64,000 nt of DNA from Drosophila miranda. Its lineage: Eukaryota > Arthropoda > Insecta > Diptera > Drosophilidae. The notes beneath the pieces were generated by a model that was given only the letters and a program-made list of their open reading frames with translations, was not told where the DNA came from and made no database searches. Position numbers and translations under genes: made by a program. Of the stretch, positions 32,752-45,000 are shown in pieces (the stretch's first letter is position 1; every line of letters begins with the position of its first letter). The DNA lies in assembly GCF_003369915.1 (NCBI RefSeq), contig NC_046675.1:7688001-7752000 (forward strand). The letters are read 5' to 3'.

Positions 32752-35490
32752 TAGGCCTTTGTATACCCTATTCTGTTAACTTTATATGAAACTATAAATA
32801 TTGATATGAAGATAATAGACCTTTTCTCAAATTGACATTTTTTAGACATATTGATGAGTGATTTGTATATATATCTCGATCCTGATACCCATTCTTGGTC
32901 TCTGCAAGAAGACAATAAGCTTTAAAATATCGTTGAAATATTGAAAATAAAACTAATAAATATTGAATAATATTAAAATATATTGAAAATAAATTGTTTT
33001 TGCCTGGGATGACAAACATATTCTTAATTCTATAACATTCATTTCCCCCAGGGTATGTGTGCATGGAATGGGACTCATTGTTGTCAACCGGTTATGACGA
33101 CTAATTCTTGGTTATTCTTTCTTCCGTCAAATATTCCCAGCTATATAGATCTCTCAGTTTTGCCCAGATAATTTTATATGATTGCTGAATCAATTTTGAT
33201 CAGGATTAACTATTTTTAAGTACTTGCATTTTTTTTATTTTGACAAAAACACGATTTCAACAAAAATGTTCAATGTCGCAGACTGTGACGTCAATGTTGC
33301 TGGTATTTGCAGACTCATTTGTTGTCAACCAGGGCATGGGCGCTTGTATACCCTATTTCGTTAATATTATATTAAGATGCTGTTTTCCAAGCTGCTTTCA
33401 TATGTAATTAATAAAGGCCTTGTTTTAGATTGCATTTTTTTGGTCTATTCATGCATTTGATTAGGTTCTTGTATATAAATCCTGATCCCTATACCAATTC
33501 TTGGTCTCTGTAAGAAGACCACTAATTGCTAAATATCGTTTAAAACAGAGACTGACTAGTTTCTGCATTAATTAGAGCATAGGATGACATATATTTCCGC
33601 AATTCTATATCATCCATTTCCCCCAGGGTATGTGTGCATGGAATTAGCAACATGTTTGTGTATGGAATGAGACTCATTGTTGCAATAGCGAAACTGCGGC
33701 GAATCGGGTATTGCCTATACTTCAAGCTATATAGATGCCCACTTAGCTTTATCCCATAGATAAATGCATTTTCTACATGATTGCATCTTTTAATTACCTT
33801 AATATATTTTATTTTGACTAAAATACGGTTTTCAAGGAAATGTTGCCGCAACAGTGTGTATGGAATGGGACTCATTGTTGCCAAAGCGAACTGCGGCGAA
33901 CTCAAATTCGATTCAAAAAACGACCAATTCTTTGTTCCGTTGAATAATACTATCTATATGGAACATTTAGCCATGCCCACTCAATTTTATACGACTGATG
34001 AATCAATTCTATACATGATTGGCCTATTCGAAATACTTGCATTTATTGGATTTCTATATAAAATTGAAAATGAAATTAATAGATGACAAAAATACCATTT
34101 AGCACTAAAAAACACCACACCACAGCACCGAAATATACGGTCTCATTTTAAAAATATACCGTGTGGTGCGCGCCAAATCTAACTTTTTTGAATGTGAGCG
34201 ACAAGGATTTAAATGTTGTCAACCGGTCCATTACCGATTCAACAAATACGATTCCCTCAATTTTGTTCTTCCGTCGAATATTCCCAGCTATATCGAACAT
34301 CGAAAAACCGAACTTAGCCCACTTAAGCCCCCTTTAATTAAATTGTTTAACTACTTGAGGTAAACGGCGGAAAATGTTAACGACTGTAAATTCTGCTTGT
34401 TGATCCATGCCATCTTTCCTCTGAACTTAAAAAAAACCACGATATCTTTCACCTGAACTGCGCTAAAATGATTAAATTTTCGGTGGAAAATTAAAAAATA
34501 CCCGCTTGACTTATAATAGGTTAAGAGGATAGTCGTTTATATTGCTCAATTTAGAGATTCCGTTGAACAATTCTGGCTAACTAAAACCTTTAGATCTGCC
34601 CACATAATTTTAGGCCATTGATGAATAAATTTTCTACAAGATTGGTTAGATCTTAATCTTTGCTTTTATTATTTTTTGACTAAAGCATTGTCTAAGCAAA
34701 ATAGTGCAACAAAAAACAGTCGCAATGTTGGTGGTATTTGAAGACCTGATGCGTGTATAGGATTTGTATACCCTATTTCGTTAATTTAATATGAAGATCC
34801 TGCCTTCCGAGCTGTTTTTAAAACGTAATTAATAAAGAAATTTTCTCAAATTGATATGTTTTAGATATATTCATGCATATTATTACTATCTTGTATTTAT
34901 ATACATATATCCTTATACCTATTATTAGTCTTTGTAGAGAGACGCTGAGCTGCAAAATATCGTTGAAATAGGTTTAAACCAGGGATTAAATTGTTTTTGC
35001 ATTAATTGGAGCCTGGGCTGATAAACATAAAAAAAAAATCACAAACAATAAAAATCTGAAATAATCATTATTCAATCAAAATCAAGAATAATAATTCTAA
35101 TAATAATTATACAATAAAAATCAAAAATAATAATTATATAATAAATGTTTTGATAAAAAAATAATAATTATTCAATAAAAAACAATAATAATAGTTATAC
35201 AATAAAAATCAGAATTAATCATTATTCAATCAAAATCCAAAAATTTTTTGAGTTTTATTAAGGTATGAAGATAAAACGTAATTAATAAAGACCTTTTCTC
35301 AAATTGATATGTTTTACAAATATTCATGAATATGATTGGTGTCTTGCATATAATCTCGATCCTGATACCTATTCTTGGTCTCTGTAAGAAGGCAAAAAAC
35401 TGCAACATATCGTTGTGATATTTAAAACAGACTCTAAATTGTTTTTGCCTTTGGAGCCTGGGATAACAAAAACTTTGTCAATTCTATAAC
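32752..35490. repeat. Cluster of diverged interspersed repeat copies
   Basis: AT-rich sequence with at least four diverged copies of one motif set. Each begins near ttgtataccctatt, then has cttttctcaaattgat, then cctgatacc...ttcttggtctctg, and ends near aaatatcgtt. Copies are at about 32755-32940, 33350-33580, 34765-35030 and 35265-35475. A second shared block (attcccagctatat ... cccacttaattttat ... tgatgaatcaattct) recurs near 33130, 33720, 33960, 34280 and 34590. 35030-35220 is a local aataataatt-rich tract. The copies look like remnants of a small non-autonomous element; I cannot name it. The open frames here are not conserved. Confidence 0.6.
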
Positions 35491-35519
35491 TACCAACAGC
35501 CATATATGTATGTAGATGT

Positions 35520-36395
35520 TAGGTTAGGTTAGGTTGAGGCGGCTGCCGGGCTCGCTCGGAACCCGTCACACTTAGGCCGGTTTCGGCCCGTTGTGATACC
35601 GCATAGGATCATTTCCTTCCCGCGTTGTGAGACTTCCTGTCAGCAATTATCCCATCCATTATCCATGCTCTCACAAAGTTCGCTATCCTCCTGGGACATA
35701 GTTTGGACATCTCTGAGATGTTGTGTAGAAAGGCTGAGCCCAGGTGCTGTAGCCTTCTTCTGCTGAGAGCTGGGCAGGAGCAGAACAGATGTTCCACTGT
35801 CTCCTCCTCTTCCTCGTCTCTACAGCTGCGTTATGTGGGGCCCCCAGCCTGTTAGCGTGGGTGCCTATTAGCCAGTGTCCCGTGAGGGAACGTGTGACTA
35901 CGCTGCACCTTTTCCTGCTTAACTTGAGGAGCTCGGAGGTGCGCTTCATGTCCATGGTCGGCCATGTTTGCCGAGTTGTGCGACATCGTGGCACTGTTTG
36001 CCACATATCGTTTTTTAGTCGCTTGTATTGCTCCCTTATAATGAGCTTACAGGTGGCCATTGGCATACAGATATCCTCCTTGTCTTGGAGAAGGGGGATT
36101 GTAGTGCCAGATCTGGCCAGCTCGTCCGCTATACAGTTGCCCTCGATGTCCCGGTGGCCCGGGACCCAAATCAGGCTAATAGCAAATTGCTTAGCCATCT
36201 CGTGCAGAGATTTGCGGCAGTCTGCCACGGTGGCCGAGTTAGAGGAAATCGCGCTTAGCGATTTAATCGCAGCCTGGCTGTCGCTATAAATGTTTAGCTT
36301 GGTTGCCGTGACGGCAGCCGCTTGTAGGCAGTCTAGAGCCTCCCTGATTGCTATGACTTTCGCTTGAAAGACACTGAGCCATATAGATACATTGT
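35520..36395 (-). pseudogene. Non-LTR retrotransposon 3' end with RNase H domain, truncated and frameshifted
   Basis: Minus-strand frames encode the end of a LINE-type polyprotein. RNase H motifs are visible: IYSDSQAAIKSL, with the catalytic Asp, and WVPGHRDIEGNCIADELAR, with the conserved His and Asp. A Cys-containing tail (VEHLFCSCPALSRRR) lies in another frame. The switch occurs near 35822, where one base appears lost between HNAA and the glutamate run. The element starts abruptly at about 36375-36395, so it is 5'-truncated, and ends near 35520 with ggttaggttaggttgagg. RNase H in a fly LINE points to the I, R1 or LOA-type clades, but I cannot decide which. Confidence 0.75.
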
Positions 36396-36429
36396 AGTCA
36401 TAAATGTAGAAAAGTTTATTGCGCAATTA

Positions 36430-37157
36430 ACTGCATACAATATTTGTTACAAAATTAATCATAATACTGTGAAAAATACATATCGTTTCTCAAATTCTTG
36501 AATACCGAGCTAAAAATATAAAACTTTATTGCTAAAATTTTTACATTTCCTTGATGACCTGCTCTGGAAGAGTCCTATTCAAGAGAAAAATAAGACTTTC
36601 CCAGAGCAGATCCTTAGGTATACAAGAAAAATAATTATTTATCCATGTTTTAGAGGTTGAAAAACGCTAATTAAATACAAATTAGAGAAAAGCATAAAGT
36701 TTACAGTTTCTAACTATTTAACTCAGTATTTAAGAAACTTAAATGAATTATCCATTTTTTCAATTCTATATTAATAATGTTTACGATATCTGAAAGTCTC
36801 CTTAAATACTACTTGTAGTTTTTTTTACAACAAGTTAAATGGACTGAGTCCTCAAGAAACTTAAATAATTTATCCATCTGTTCAATGAGTATCAAATATA
36901 TAGTAAGTGTATAGCATGAGGATATGTACAAATATCTGGGTTTTCTCTTGAATACAAATTACCTGACCAGGGCAGGTCGTCAGAGAAATGCTGGTTGTCA
37001 ATATTTGTACTGTCTAGATTGGGAAACGCTATAGATAAGGTCTTACGGCTAAGACGATATGGTTTGACCAATGCTAAAGTCTCATACTTTTCAAATTTAA
37101 CATTTTACGTTTTAAACTAAAATTAATTTTTACGATTTACAAAAGGGTTTAAGAAAT
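36430..37157. other. Intergenic AT-rich DNA
   Basis: No gene seen. A short diverged repeat (aagaaacttaaat ... ttatccat) occurs near 36730 and again near 36853. Mostly AT-rich unique sequence between the retrotransposon remnant and the coiled-coil gene. Confidence 0.5.
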
Positions 37158-39628
37158 TTAATCTTGAGTCTTTAACTTGTCGAAAGCAGCATCGTTATCC
37201 TTCTCATTTTTATGTAAACGAGCACGTTTGACTCCAGAGATTGCTTTCTTTTGTGGTTTCTGTGAAAATAAAAAAGCGCCGAGCTCGTTTCAAACAGTTT
37301 TGCAGAGAAAAAAATATACCAATTGAAGAATACATACCACCTTTGGAGGGGGTAGCTCGCTATCGCTGAGAAAGTCCGAGGAATCGGATATGGCTTCAAT
37401 ACGTCGGTTTAGTGCAAAACGTTTTCTTGAAGGAGCAGCTTCAATAACCAGCTGCGATTCAGTGATGGATGGGTTTGGTTCCGGTCTTACAACTCTCACA
37501 CTGTTAACAGACTGCTCAAACACACTGCCAATTCGGTTCATCTTGAATTTCAGCTCAGCTATGATGGCCTGCGAACAGAATAGTGGCTATCACTTATGTC
37601 ACATGTACTCGTACATGATTGAGAACTCTAGCTTACATCCTTTTTGCGTTCCAATTCGGTGTTTTCGTTTTCCTTGCTGTTTAGCTCCATTTGCAGACTG
37701 GCCAGCTTTGTCTGCAAAGAGTATACATTTTCAGATTTTTTGCACATTGCAAGCCACTGGGACCATTATGTTGTACCTGTAGGATGCCCGTTTGCGACCG
37801 TAGTTCCAGTTCAAAGTTGGACTTAGCTGTCGCTAATTCATTGGCCATTTCTTCATGTTCGCCGAGTAGCTGATGTACGTTATTACTCAGTGCGTCTCTC
37901 TCAGCCTCCAAACTGGTGATATGCTGCTGAAGCCCATCAATTTGACCCTGAAGTTGCTCCAGTTTAGCTTGAAGTGTGTTGATGTTCTCTTTGTAGTTCT
38001 GCTCATCATCCTGGAGCTGCGATGCCAAGGCCTGGTTTTGTTTAGTTAGTTCGTTTAACTTTGCCACCGCATCGTTTAATTCGTCTTGCAAACTATGAGT
38101 TTTCTTTTGATGTTCGCTGGCCAGTTGTTTATTGCCGAGTTCCTGCTTCTGACAAAGCACCTCGCTCTCATTGAGCCTGCCTTGGAGATCGGAGAGCCTG
38201 ACGTGTATGTCATTTACTTCTTGTTCGTTCCGCTTGGATAGCTCGCCGCAGGCCAGATTCTGCTGCTCCAGTTCATATTTTAGTCGTGAGACAGTGGCCT
38301 GAAAAATCAGAATGTAGAATAAAGGGGAAGTCAAAATTTGAATTTTCCTTACCTCGAGCTCATCCTTTTGTTGCTTTAATTCCTTGGCAAGTTTAGTCTT
38401 TTCAATGGCAAACGCTACTGCGGTTTGGTCGTTTTGCTGTATCAAATCATTATTGGAAACATTTAATTGGTCCCTTGCAGCCTCCACTTGGCTTAGGTAG
38501 TCTTTCAAAGTGGTAAGGTTTCGGTGATTTTCCTCGTTCTCTGCTTTAGCTGCTGAGATTTGGTTTCGTTGAAGCTCGAGTTGATTTTTGAGTGTGTCAT
38601 TGCACTGCTGAAGACCGCGACAGAGCTCTTCCTTTTCCATCAGCTGGCCCTGAATGTGCGATATATTCAGGTTGTACTCTTTTACCTGCAACTCGCTGCG
38701 ATTGACCAGATCGGCCTGTGCTAGAGTCTGGTTTTGGATCTCTGTTTCCAGCTCTGAAATCCTAATCTGTAAGAGAGAATCAATATTAAAGACACCCACA
38801 CTGTCGGACACAAATAAATGTACCTCGTTGAGCGTATTTTGGGCAGCGAACTGTTCCTCCATATTCTGCATAGCGTTATAAGACTCCGCCTTTTCCTTAA
38901 CGTGCTCTAAAAGCTGTGACTGCATCTTTTGCAAATCGGCCGTTAGCTGCTCATTAGTTTGGGCCATAGCATCGACCTGGGCACTAATATCGAGGTAGTT
39001 ATCCTGCACGGTCTTGACCTGAAAGCAGATCGATAGAGGATCGATGTTTAGACGGGATAATTGGACTATATATTTGGATTCCTCTACCTCGGACTCCAAT
39101 TCATCATTTCGCGACTGCTTCAAAGTAATTTCTGCTTTTAGCTGATTGATTGTAGCTTTGATCTTGGTTTGCTCTTCGTCATAGTGTGTCTCGCAGTGGG
39201 TGTACTTCTGAAGTACAGTTATGTATTTTTCATTGAGTTGCTTGTAATTCCCTTTCAGCCCTTCTAGCGCTTTCGTTAGTTCCTTCAGCTCCTGTTCCGC
39301 GTTACTCAATCTAAGAAAGAAACTTGGCTTTAAACAAATACATTGGGAGTGTACGCGCAGGCACATACTGTACTTTTAGATGATCATTTTCAGCTTTCGT
39401 TTCCATATAAGCTTTCGTTTTCTTATGCATTTTCTTTGCAATCTCCATGTTATTACGTTTAATGTTTTCAACCGCTTTACAATGTCCACTCAGGAAGGAC
39501 TGGAGCAAACGGGAGGGTTGTGGTGTATTCGCATCGTCAGAATCGTCATCAAAACAAGTTGTGGATTGCTTGAGGAAACCTTGTTCGGGGCCTTGATTTC
39601 TTCCATTAAAATTGTTTTTATTCGGCAT
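37158..39628 (-). CDS. Long coiled-coil protein, 673 residues, unidentified
   Basis: Eight exons: 39369-39628, 39088-39310, 38824-39018, 38353-38766, 37777-38298, 37637-37711, 37338-37568, 37158-37259. All phases agree and the introns are 51-70 nt. The start is MPNKNNFNGRN at 39628; an upstream in-frame extension to 39766 looks non-coding. Residues 1-80 are polar with an acidic DDDSDDAN stretch. From about 85 to 560 the sequence is rich in Glu, Gln, Lys and Leu with heptad spacing (for example LSNAEQELKELTKALEGLKG, LTKQNQALASQLQDDEQNYK), typical of a long parallel coiled coil. The C-terminus is basic (KPQKKAISGVKRARL), which may be a nuclear signal. The layout resembles filament or scaffold proteins, synaptonemal complex transverse filaments among them, but I do not recognise the gene. 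The first exon borders the satellite array. Confidence 0.82.
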
Positions 39629-39795
39629 TTTCCTGAAAAAAGTTGTGATCAAAGCGGCGCTGTGAAAAATTGCAACCTGCGTATGTACGAATGTATTAGT
39701 GCACGCTGCACAGACGCCATATTTGCGAATCCGCCATAGAATTGGCTTAAAGCACGAGCTAGACATGTTCTTATTGCATAAACTTTACCCAGTGT

Positions 39796-41300
39796 ACTTA
39801 CGCAACTTTTAAAATGGTTATTCGCAATATTCTTTGAAGATAACAGTGGTGTTTTTCACAGAAAATAGGAAAAATTGGACGAGGAAAAGCAAAAAGCAAC
39901 GGTCAATGTAGAGTTCAGTGTGACCGCGGATACCGATGGAAAAATGAACTTAGCCCACTGAAACCCCATTTATTTAAACAGGATAGCCACTTGAGTTGAA
40001 CCGCGGAATATAGTTCCAATAACAATAATAATAATTCTTCTTGTAGACCCATCCTATCCTTCAACTCAAAACACCACTGTTATCTTCAAAGAACATTGCG
40101 AATAACCATTTTAAAAGTTGCGTAGGTATACGAAAATATAAAATAGGAACAATTTTACGAATTGGCAAAGCAAAAAGCAACGGTCAGTGTGACCGCGGAT
40201 ACCGATGGAAAAATGAACTTAGCCCACTGAAACCCCATTTATTTAAACAGGATAGCCACTTGAGTTAAACCGCGGAATATAGTTCCAATAACAATAATAA
40301 TAATTCTTCTTGTAGACCCATCCTATCCTTCAACTCAAAACACCACTGTTATCTCAAAGAATCTCCAATAGCAACGGTCAGTGTGACCGCGGATACCGAT
40401 GGAAAAATGAACTTAGCCCACTGAAACCCCATTTATTTAAACAGGATATCCACTTGAGTTGAACCGCGGAATATAGTTCCAATAACAATAATAATAATTC
40501 TTCTTGTAGACCCATCCTATCCTTCATCTCAAAACACCACTGTTATCTTCAAAGAATATTGCGAATAACAATTTTAAAAGTTGCGTAAGTATACGAAAAT
40601 ATAAAATAGGAAAAATTGTACGAATTGGCAAAGCAAAAAGCAACGGTCAGTGTGACCGCGGATACCGATGGAAAAATGAACTTATCCCACTGAAACCCCA
40701 TTTATTTAAACAGGATAGCCACTTGAGTTAAACCGCGGAATATAGTTCCAATAACAATAATAATAATTCTTCTTGTAGACCCATCCTATCCTTCAACTCA
40801 AAACACCACTGTTATCTCAAAGAATCTCCAATAGCAACGGTCAGTGTGACCGCGGATACCGATGGAAAAACGAACTTAGCCCACTGAAACCCCATTTATT
40901 TAAACAGGATAGCCACTTGAGTAAAACCGCGGAATATAGTTCCAATAACAATAATAATAATTCTTCTTGTAGACCCATCCTATCCTTCAACTCAAAACAC
41001 CACTGTTATCTTCAAAGAACATTGCGAATAACCATTTTAAAAGTTGCGTAAGTATACGAAAATATAAAATAGGAACAATTTTACGAATTGGCAAAGCAAA
41101 AAGCAACGGTCAATATAGAGATCAGTGTGACCGCGGATACCGATGGAAAAACGAACTTAGCCCACTGAAACCCCATTTATTTAAACAGGATAGCCACTTG
41201 AGTAAAACCGCGGAATATAGTTCCAATAACACTAATAATAATTCTTCTTGTAGACCCATCCGATCCTTCATCTCAAAACACCACTGTTATCTTCGTTTAT
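39796..41300. repeat. Satellite-like tandem array with alternating 269- and 194-bp monomers
   Basis: The motif tgaccgcggatacc starts at 39921, 40190, 40384, 40653, 40847 and 41128, giving spacings of 269, 194, 269, 194 and 281 bp. The repeating unit is therefore a 463-bp dimer. Long monomers add a segment (caaagaacattgcgaataacc ... gcaaagcaaaaagc) that short ones lack. The left border is inverted: 39796-39855 is the near-exact reverse complement of about 40067-40127. A diverged relative lies at about 34290-34450. No coding potential. Confidence 0.88.
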
Positions 41301-42097
41301 GAAATTAAGCGTGTTAGCAGCACCATGGTATGACAATAACAGGTACAGCTGGATGGTACGGTAGTCCACATTTAGCTGATCCAAGCTATTCGATTTGTAA
41401 ATGTTCTATTTATCTAAAGTCTAAGTCTAAATACAACTAAAATTTTAATGAAAAAGATTTAATTTGATAGATAATTCCCAACGATTGCCAAATAGTTGTC
41501 CATACCCCTCTACAGTTTTGCGATAGCCAGGACCAATTTGGTAAGTTAGCGTTGCCATAGGTTACAGGGTATGTTAGGCGCAACATGGACTCCGTTAAAT
41601 TTGAAAGAGGATTCAAAAAGCGGAATTAATCATTCGCTGATATATAATCTACAACAGTCACATTCAAGTAATTTTAAGAATGAAAAAATAGCGTCTGATG
41701 CGTCCCCTCCGGTTCAACGATTTTCTTTGTTAAAGATATTAAACGTTTTTGCAGAATTGTATTGTGTAACAGGCGTATATTTCTTAAAGGTATGTGGTAG
41801 AAGGAAAAAATTAATACAGCTTTTTAAATGGCAAGGTGCACGCGGGCGGAGGTACGTACATCAGCAAGAAAGATGCAAAAACAAAAATTGATTCCATCAA
41901 TTAAACAAAGCACAGATAATAACCAATCCAATTGCATTAAATCTTTAAACAATTCAAAATAGAACGAAAAAAAAAATAGTAAAGAAAACAAAAAATGTAC
42001 CCTGCAAAAATATCATTTTCCTCCACTCCCTGCTGCATTCCATTTATATACTAGTGTCTATGTTTATAGCTAATGTGAATGATATAGGATGATCCGT
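41301..42097. other. Intergenic, 3' side of the sle-like gene
   Basis: Unique AT-rich DNA. A plus-strand frame at 41571-41891 (106 codons) has no recognisable domain and atypical composition; I do not call it a gene. The poly-A tract near 41968 and the region up to 42097 are probably 3' UTR of the minus-strand gene. Confidence 0.45.
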
Positions 42098-45000
42098 CTA
42101 TTTGCGAGCAAACACCTGCTCCTTGAAGCGCAATGCCGACAGCATGGCGGGATTGTGCGTGACGACCTTTCCGCCTTCTTTCGGCGGCTGCTGCTGCTGC
42201 TTGGACTTCTTGTGAGAGCCGGCCGGGACGCGCTGCACGCGGAATTTTCGGTTTGGCGGCGAGTCTGGCTCCTCGCGGAAATACTTCTGCTTGGGCGTGG
42301 CGGGCTCCACGCGCATAATGCCCGAGCGTGTCTTAACCAGCTCGATGAGCGGCTCTGGAGCATCGTCCATGGTAACAGTCACGTAGCCAGCATTGGTTTT
42401 GATGCGGTTGACGACTGTCGACTTGTTGTGGTTCTCCTCATCGGAGCTTTTTACTGGTGACACCAGCTGTGTCTTCAGCAAAGCCTTCTTCTGCTTCTTA
42501 GTCCCCTTTGCCGGTTTTTTAGCTTCCATCGGCGGCTGCGGTGACAATTTGCGGAGCAACGAACGCGGCTGTGGAGGAATGGTCGATGCTCATTAGTATC
42601 TAAAGGCCTGTAGGAGGTTCCCAACTTGATTCTCACCTCTTTAATGGCCACTGGCTGCGGCGCCAACAAGTTAACGGCGTGACTGACAGCGTTACGGGCT
42701 GCCTGCAGACGCTTCAATTCCTTCTTGAGCGGCAGCGGTTTGGTGGCCTCACGAATGTCTGTGTCAGTCGAGTCGACCGATTTAAAAACAGCCTCCGAAA
42801 CAGTTGGTTTTGGTTTGTTATGTTTCCTGCCCGCTGCAACTTGCTGTTGAGGATGTGGAGAAGAAGGAGTAAGTTTCAGAGGAAATGAAAGAAAATGCAG
42901 CCTTACCAGTTTCTTTTGTTCCAGCTTGGCCTCGTTGGCTCTCTGTAGGATGGAGGCGCAAACGTCCAAATAGTGGTCAGTATTCTTCGACCACTTTTCA
43001 AAAGTCTGAGTCTTCTCTGCTTCCTTCTTCGATGGATCCTCTGTCGATGGCATCTCCTCATCCATCTCTTGATCTTTGGGCTGTTGCAGCCCCTCCGACT
43101 GTTCTTCCTGCTTCTTAGGGGACTCCTCTTTGGGTATGTCAGGCGACTCTGCGGGAGGCATGTCCTCTTCCATTGATCCCGATGACTCATCGTGCTCGTT
43201 TTTGGCCCGTTTGTGCTCCTGACGAACTTCCATGACCTCCAGTTCCTCGGCCGCGCCTGAGAAACTCTTGGACAGGCGTTTGCGCTTTGCCTGATGAACC
43301 TTGCGCTCGGCCATCATTTCGACAAAGGACTGAGAGGGACAGAAGTCCCGCTCACTGCGACGCTGCAGCTTGGGCTCCTTGGCGGCCATTTCGGGGCTGG
43401 GCATGTACAGCGATTGACGGCGTGACTTCTGGAGCGGATTGAACATAGTTTTGAGATGCGTCAGGTCGCTGGAGGCCAGTTCGGCCAAGAGGGCTTCTTC
43501 GTCGTTGACCTTTTGCTTCTGGTGTGCAATGGATGAGAATTTGTTGCTTGAAGAAGGCTCTTCGTCTTCGTCTTCGTCCTCGTTCTCGGCATCGTTATCG
43601 TTATCATTGTCGTTTTGCTCTTCCCCAACGTCTTCGTCGGAGTCTAATACTTCATAGATACTCTTGTTGGTTGCCGCTGTTTGTGGATCATCTTTGTTGT
43701 CAGATTCAGAGTCCACATCCATGATAGTCATGTCCAGGCGTGAAGCTGTCTTGTTCAAGCACTCCGACTTGTTGATCTCGTTAAGGAAGAGTTTGCGCGA
43801 GTTCTCGAGCTCTGTTTCAGAGGTCGAATAATGCTCCTGGCTGCCAATTAAGTTCTGGGCGGCTTCGCTCAGTTTGCTGGCATTGGAAGAGCAGTTGCTC
43901 TGATTTGTTGGCCTCTCCGAGTGCTTCTCCTCTTCATCTTCCTGACGCTGCTGATTTTCCCCGTTCTCCTTTTCTTCCTCCTGCTTGTTCTCTGCCTGCT
44001 CCTCTTCATCGCTGGAATCCATAACTATGATGCGGGCACGGTGTTTCTTGCCCTTCGGAGACATCTCTTCGAGGGACTCAGCCTCCAGCTCATTGGAGGA
44101 GTAACGTAGCTCTACAACGTCAGAAGTATCCGACACAATAAAGGAATCATTGCTAATGGACTCGTCCTCGTAGGACCCATCGGTGTCTTGGCTGCCCACG
44201 GATTCGCCTTCGTCGACAATCTCATTTTCCTCGATCTCGCGTTGCTCCGAGCAGTCCATCGAGTCACCCGACTTGTAATCAGCAGGCGCTTCCTCCGCCT
44301 CGTTTTCAACGAATTCGCACAAGAATTCTTCCTCATCATCCTCATCCTCATCGTCGCTGTTCAGGCGGAGTCCGCTTGAAACCTTCTTGGGGGGCGTGGG
44401 CTGGGGTTTGGCCTTGGCAGCCTTCTTTAAATCTTTTTCTCTGTTTTCGGCCTCCACCTGGGCCCAAGGCTTAAGGCAATCAATGCGAGCCGGGGCCGGC
44501 TTCAACAGGCTAATGGAAGCCTCTCGGTCGTCGCTCTGTAAGGGTGTGGAGCTGTTGCGTGCCTTTATAGAGGCCACCTTCAGAGGGGTCTCCGTCTTCA
44601 GAGGAGTATATTTCTTCAGAGGGGTCTCCATCTTCCGAAGAGTACCTGACTGCAAAGGGGTATCCATCTTCAGATGAGTATCTTTCATCAAAGAGGTATC
44701 CGTCTTCAGAGGAGTATCTTTCTTCAGAGGAGTATCTGTCTTCGAAGGTGTATCCGCCTTCCGACGAGTAACTGTCTTTAAAGGGGTATCTTTCATCAAA
44801 GGGGTATCCGTCTTCAGAGGAGTATCTTTCTTCAGAGGGGTCTCCATCTTCAGAGGAGTACGTATCTTCGAAGGGGTATCCGTCTTCAGAGAATTATCTT
44901 TCATCAAAGGGGTATCTGCCTTCAAAGGGGTCTCCGTTTTCAGGGGAGTATCTGTCTTCAGAAGCTTATGGGCCCTCATTACCGATTTCTCCAACAAGAA

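Noticed and set aside
33781-34086. Plus-strand 101-codon frame in the repeat cluster
   Set aside because: It overlaps diverged repeat blocks that recur nearby out of frame.
37158-39628. Naming the coiled-coil gene as the synaptonemal complex gene c(3)G
   Set aside because: Size and layout are compatible, but coiled-coil proteins look alike and I see no diagnostic motif. Left unnamed pending alignment.
39796-41300. CRISPR-like array
   Set aside because: Eukaryotic context, repeat units of 194-269 bp, and no unique spacers.
41571-41891. Plus-strand 106-codon frame between the satellite and sle
   Set aside because: No domain, no splice partners, and no conservation evidence available. Possibly repeat-derived.
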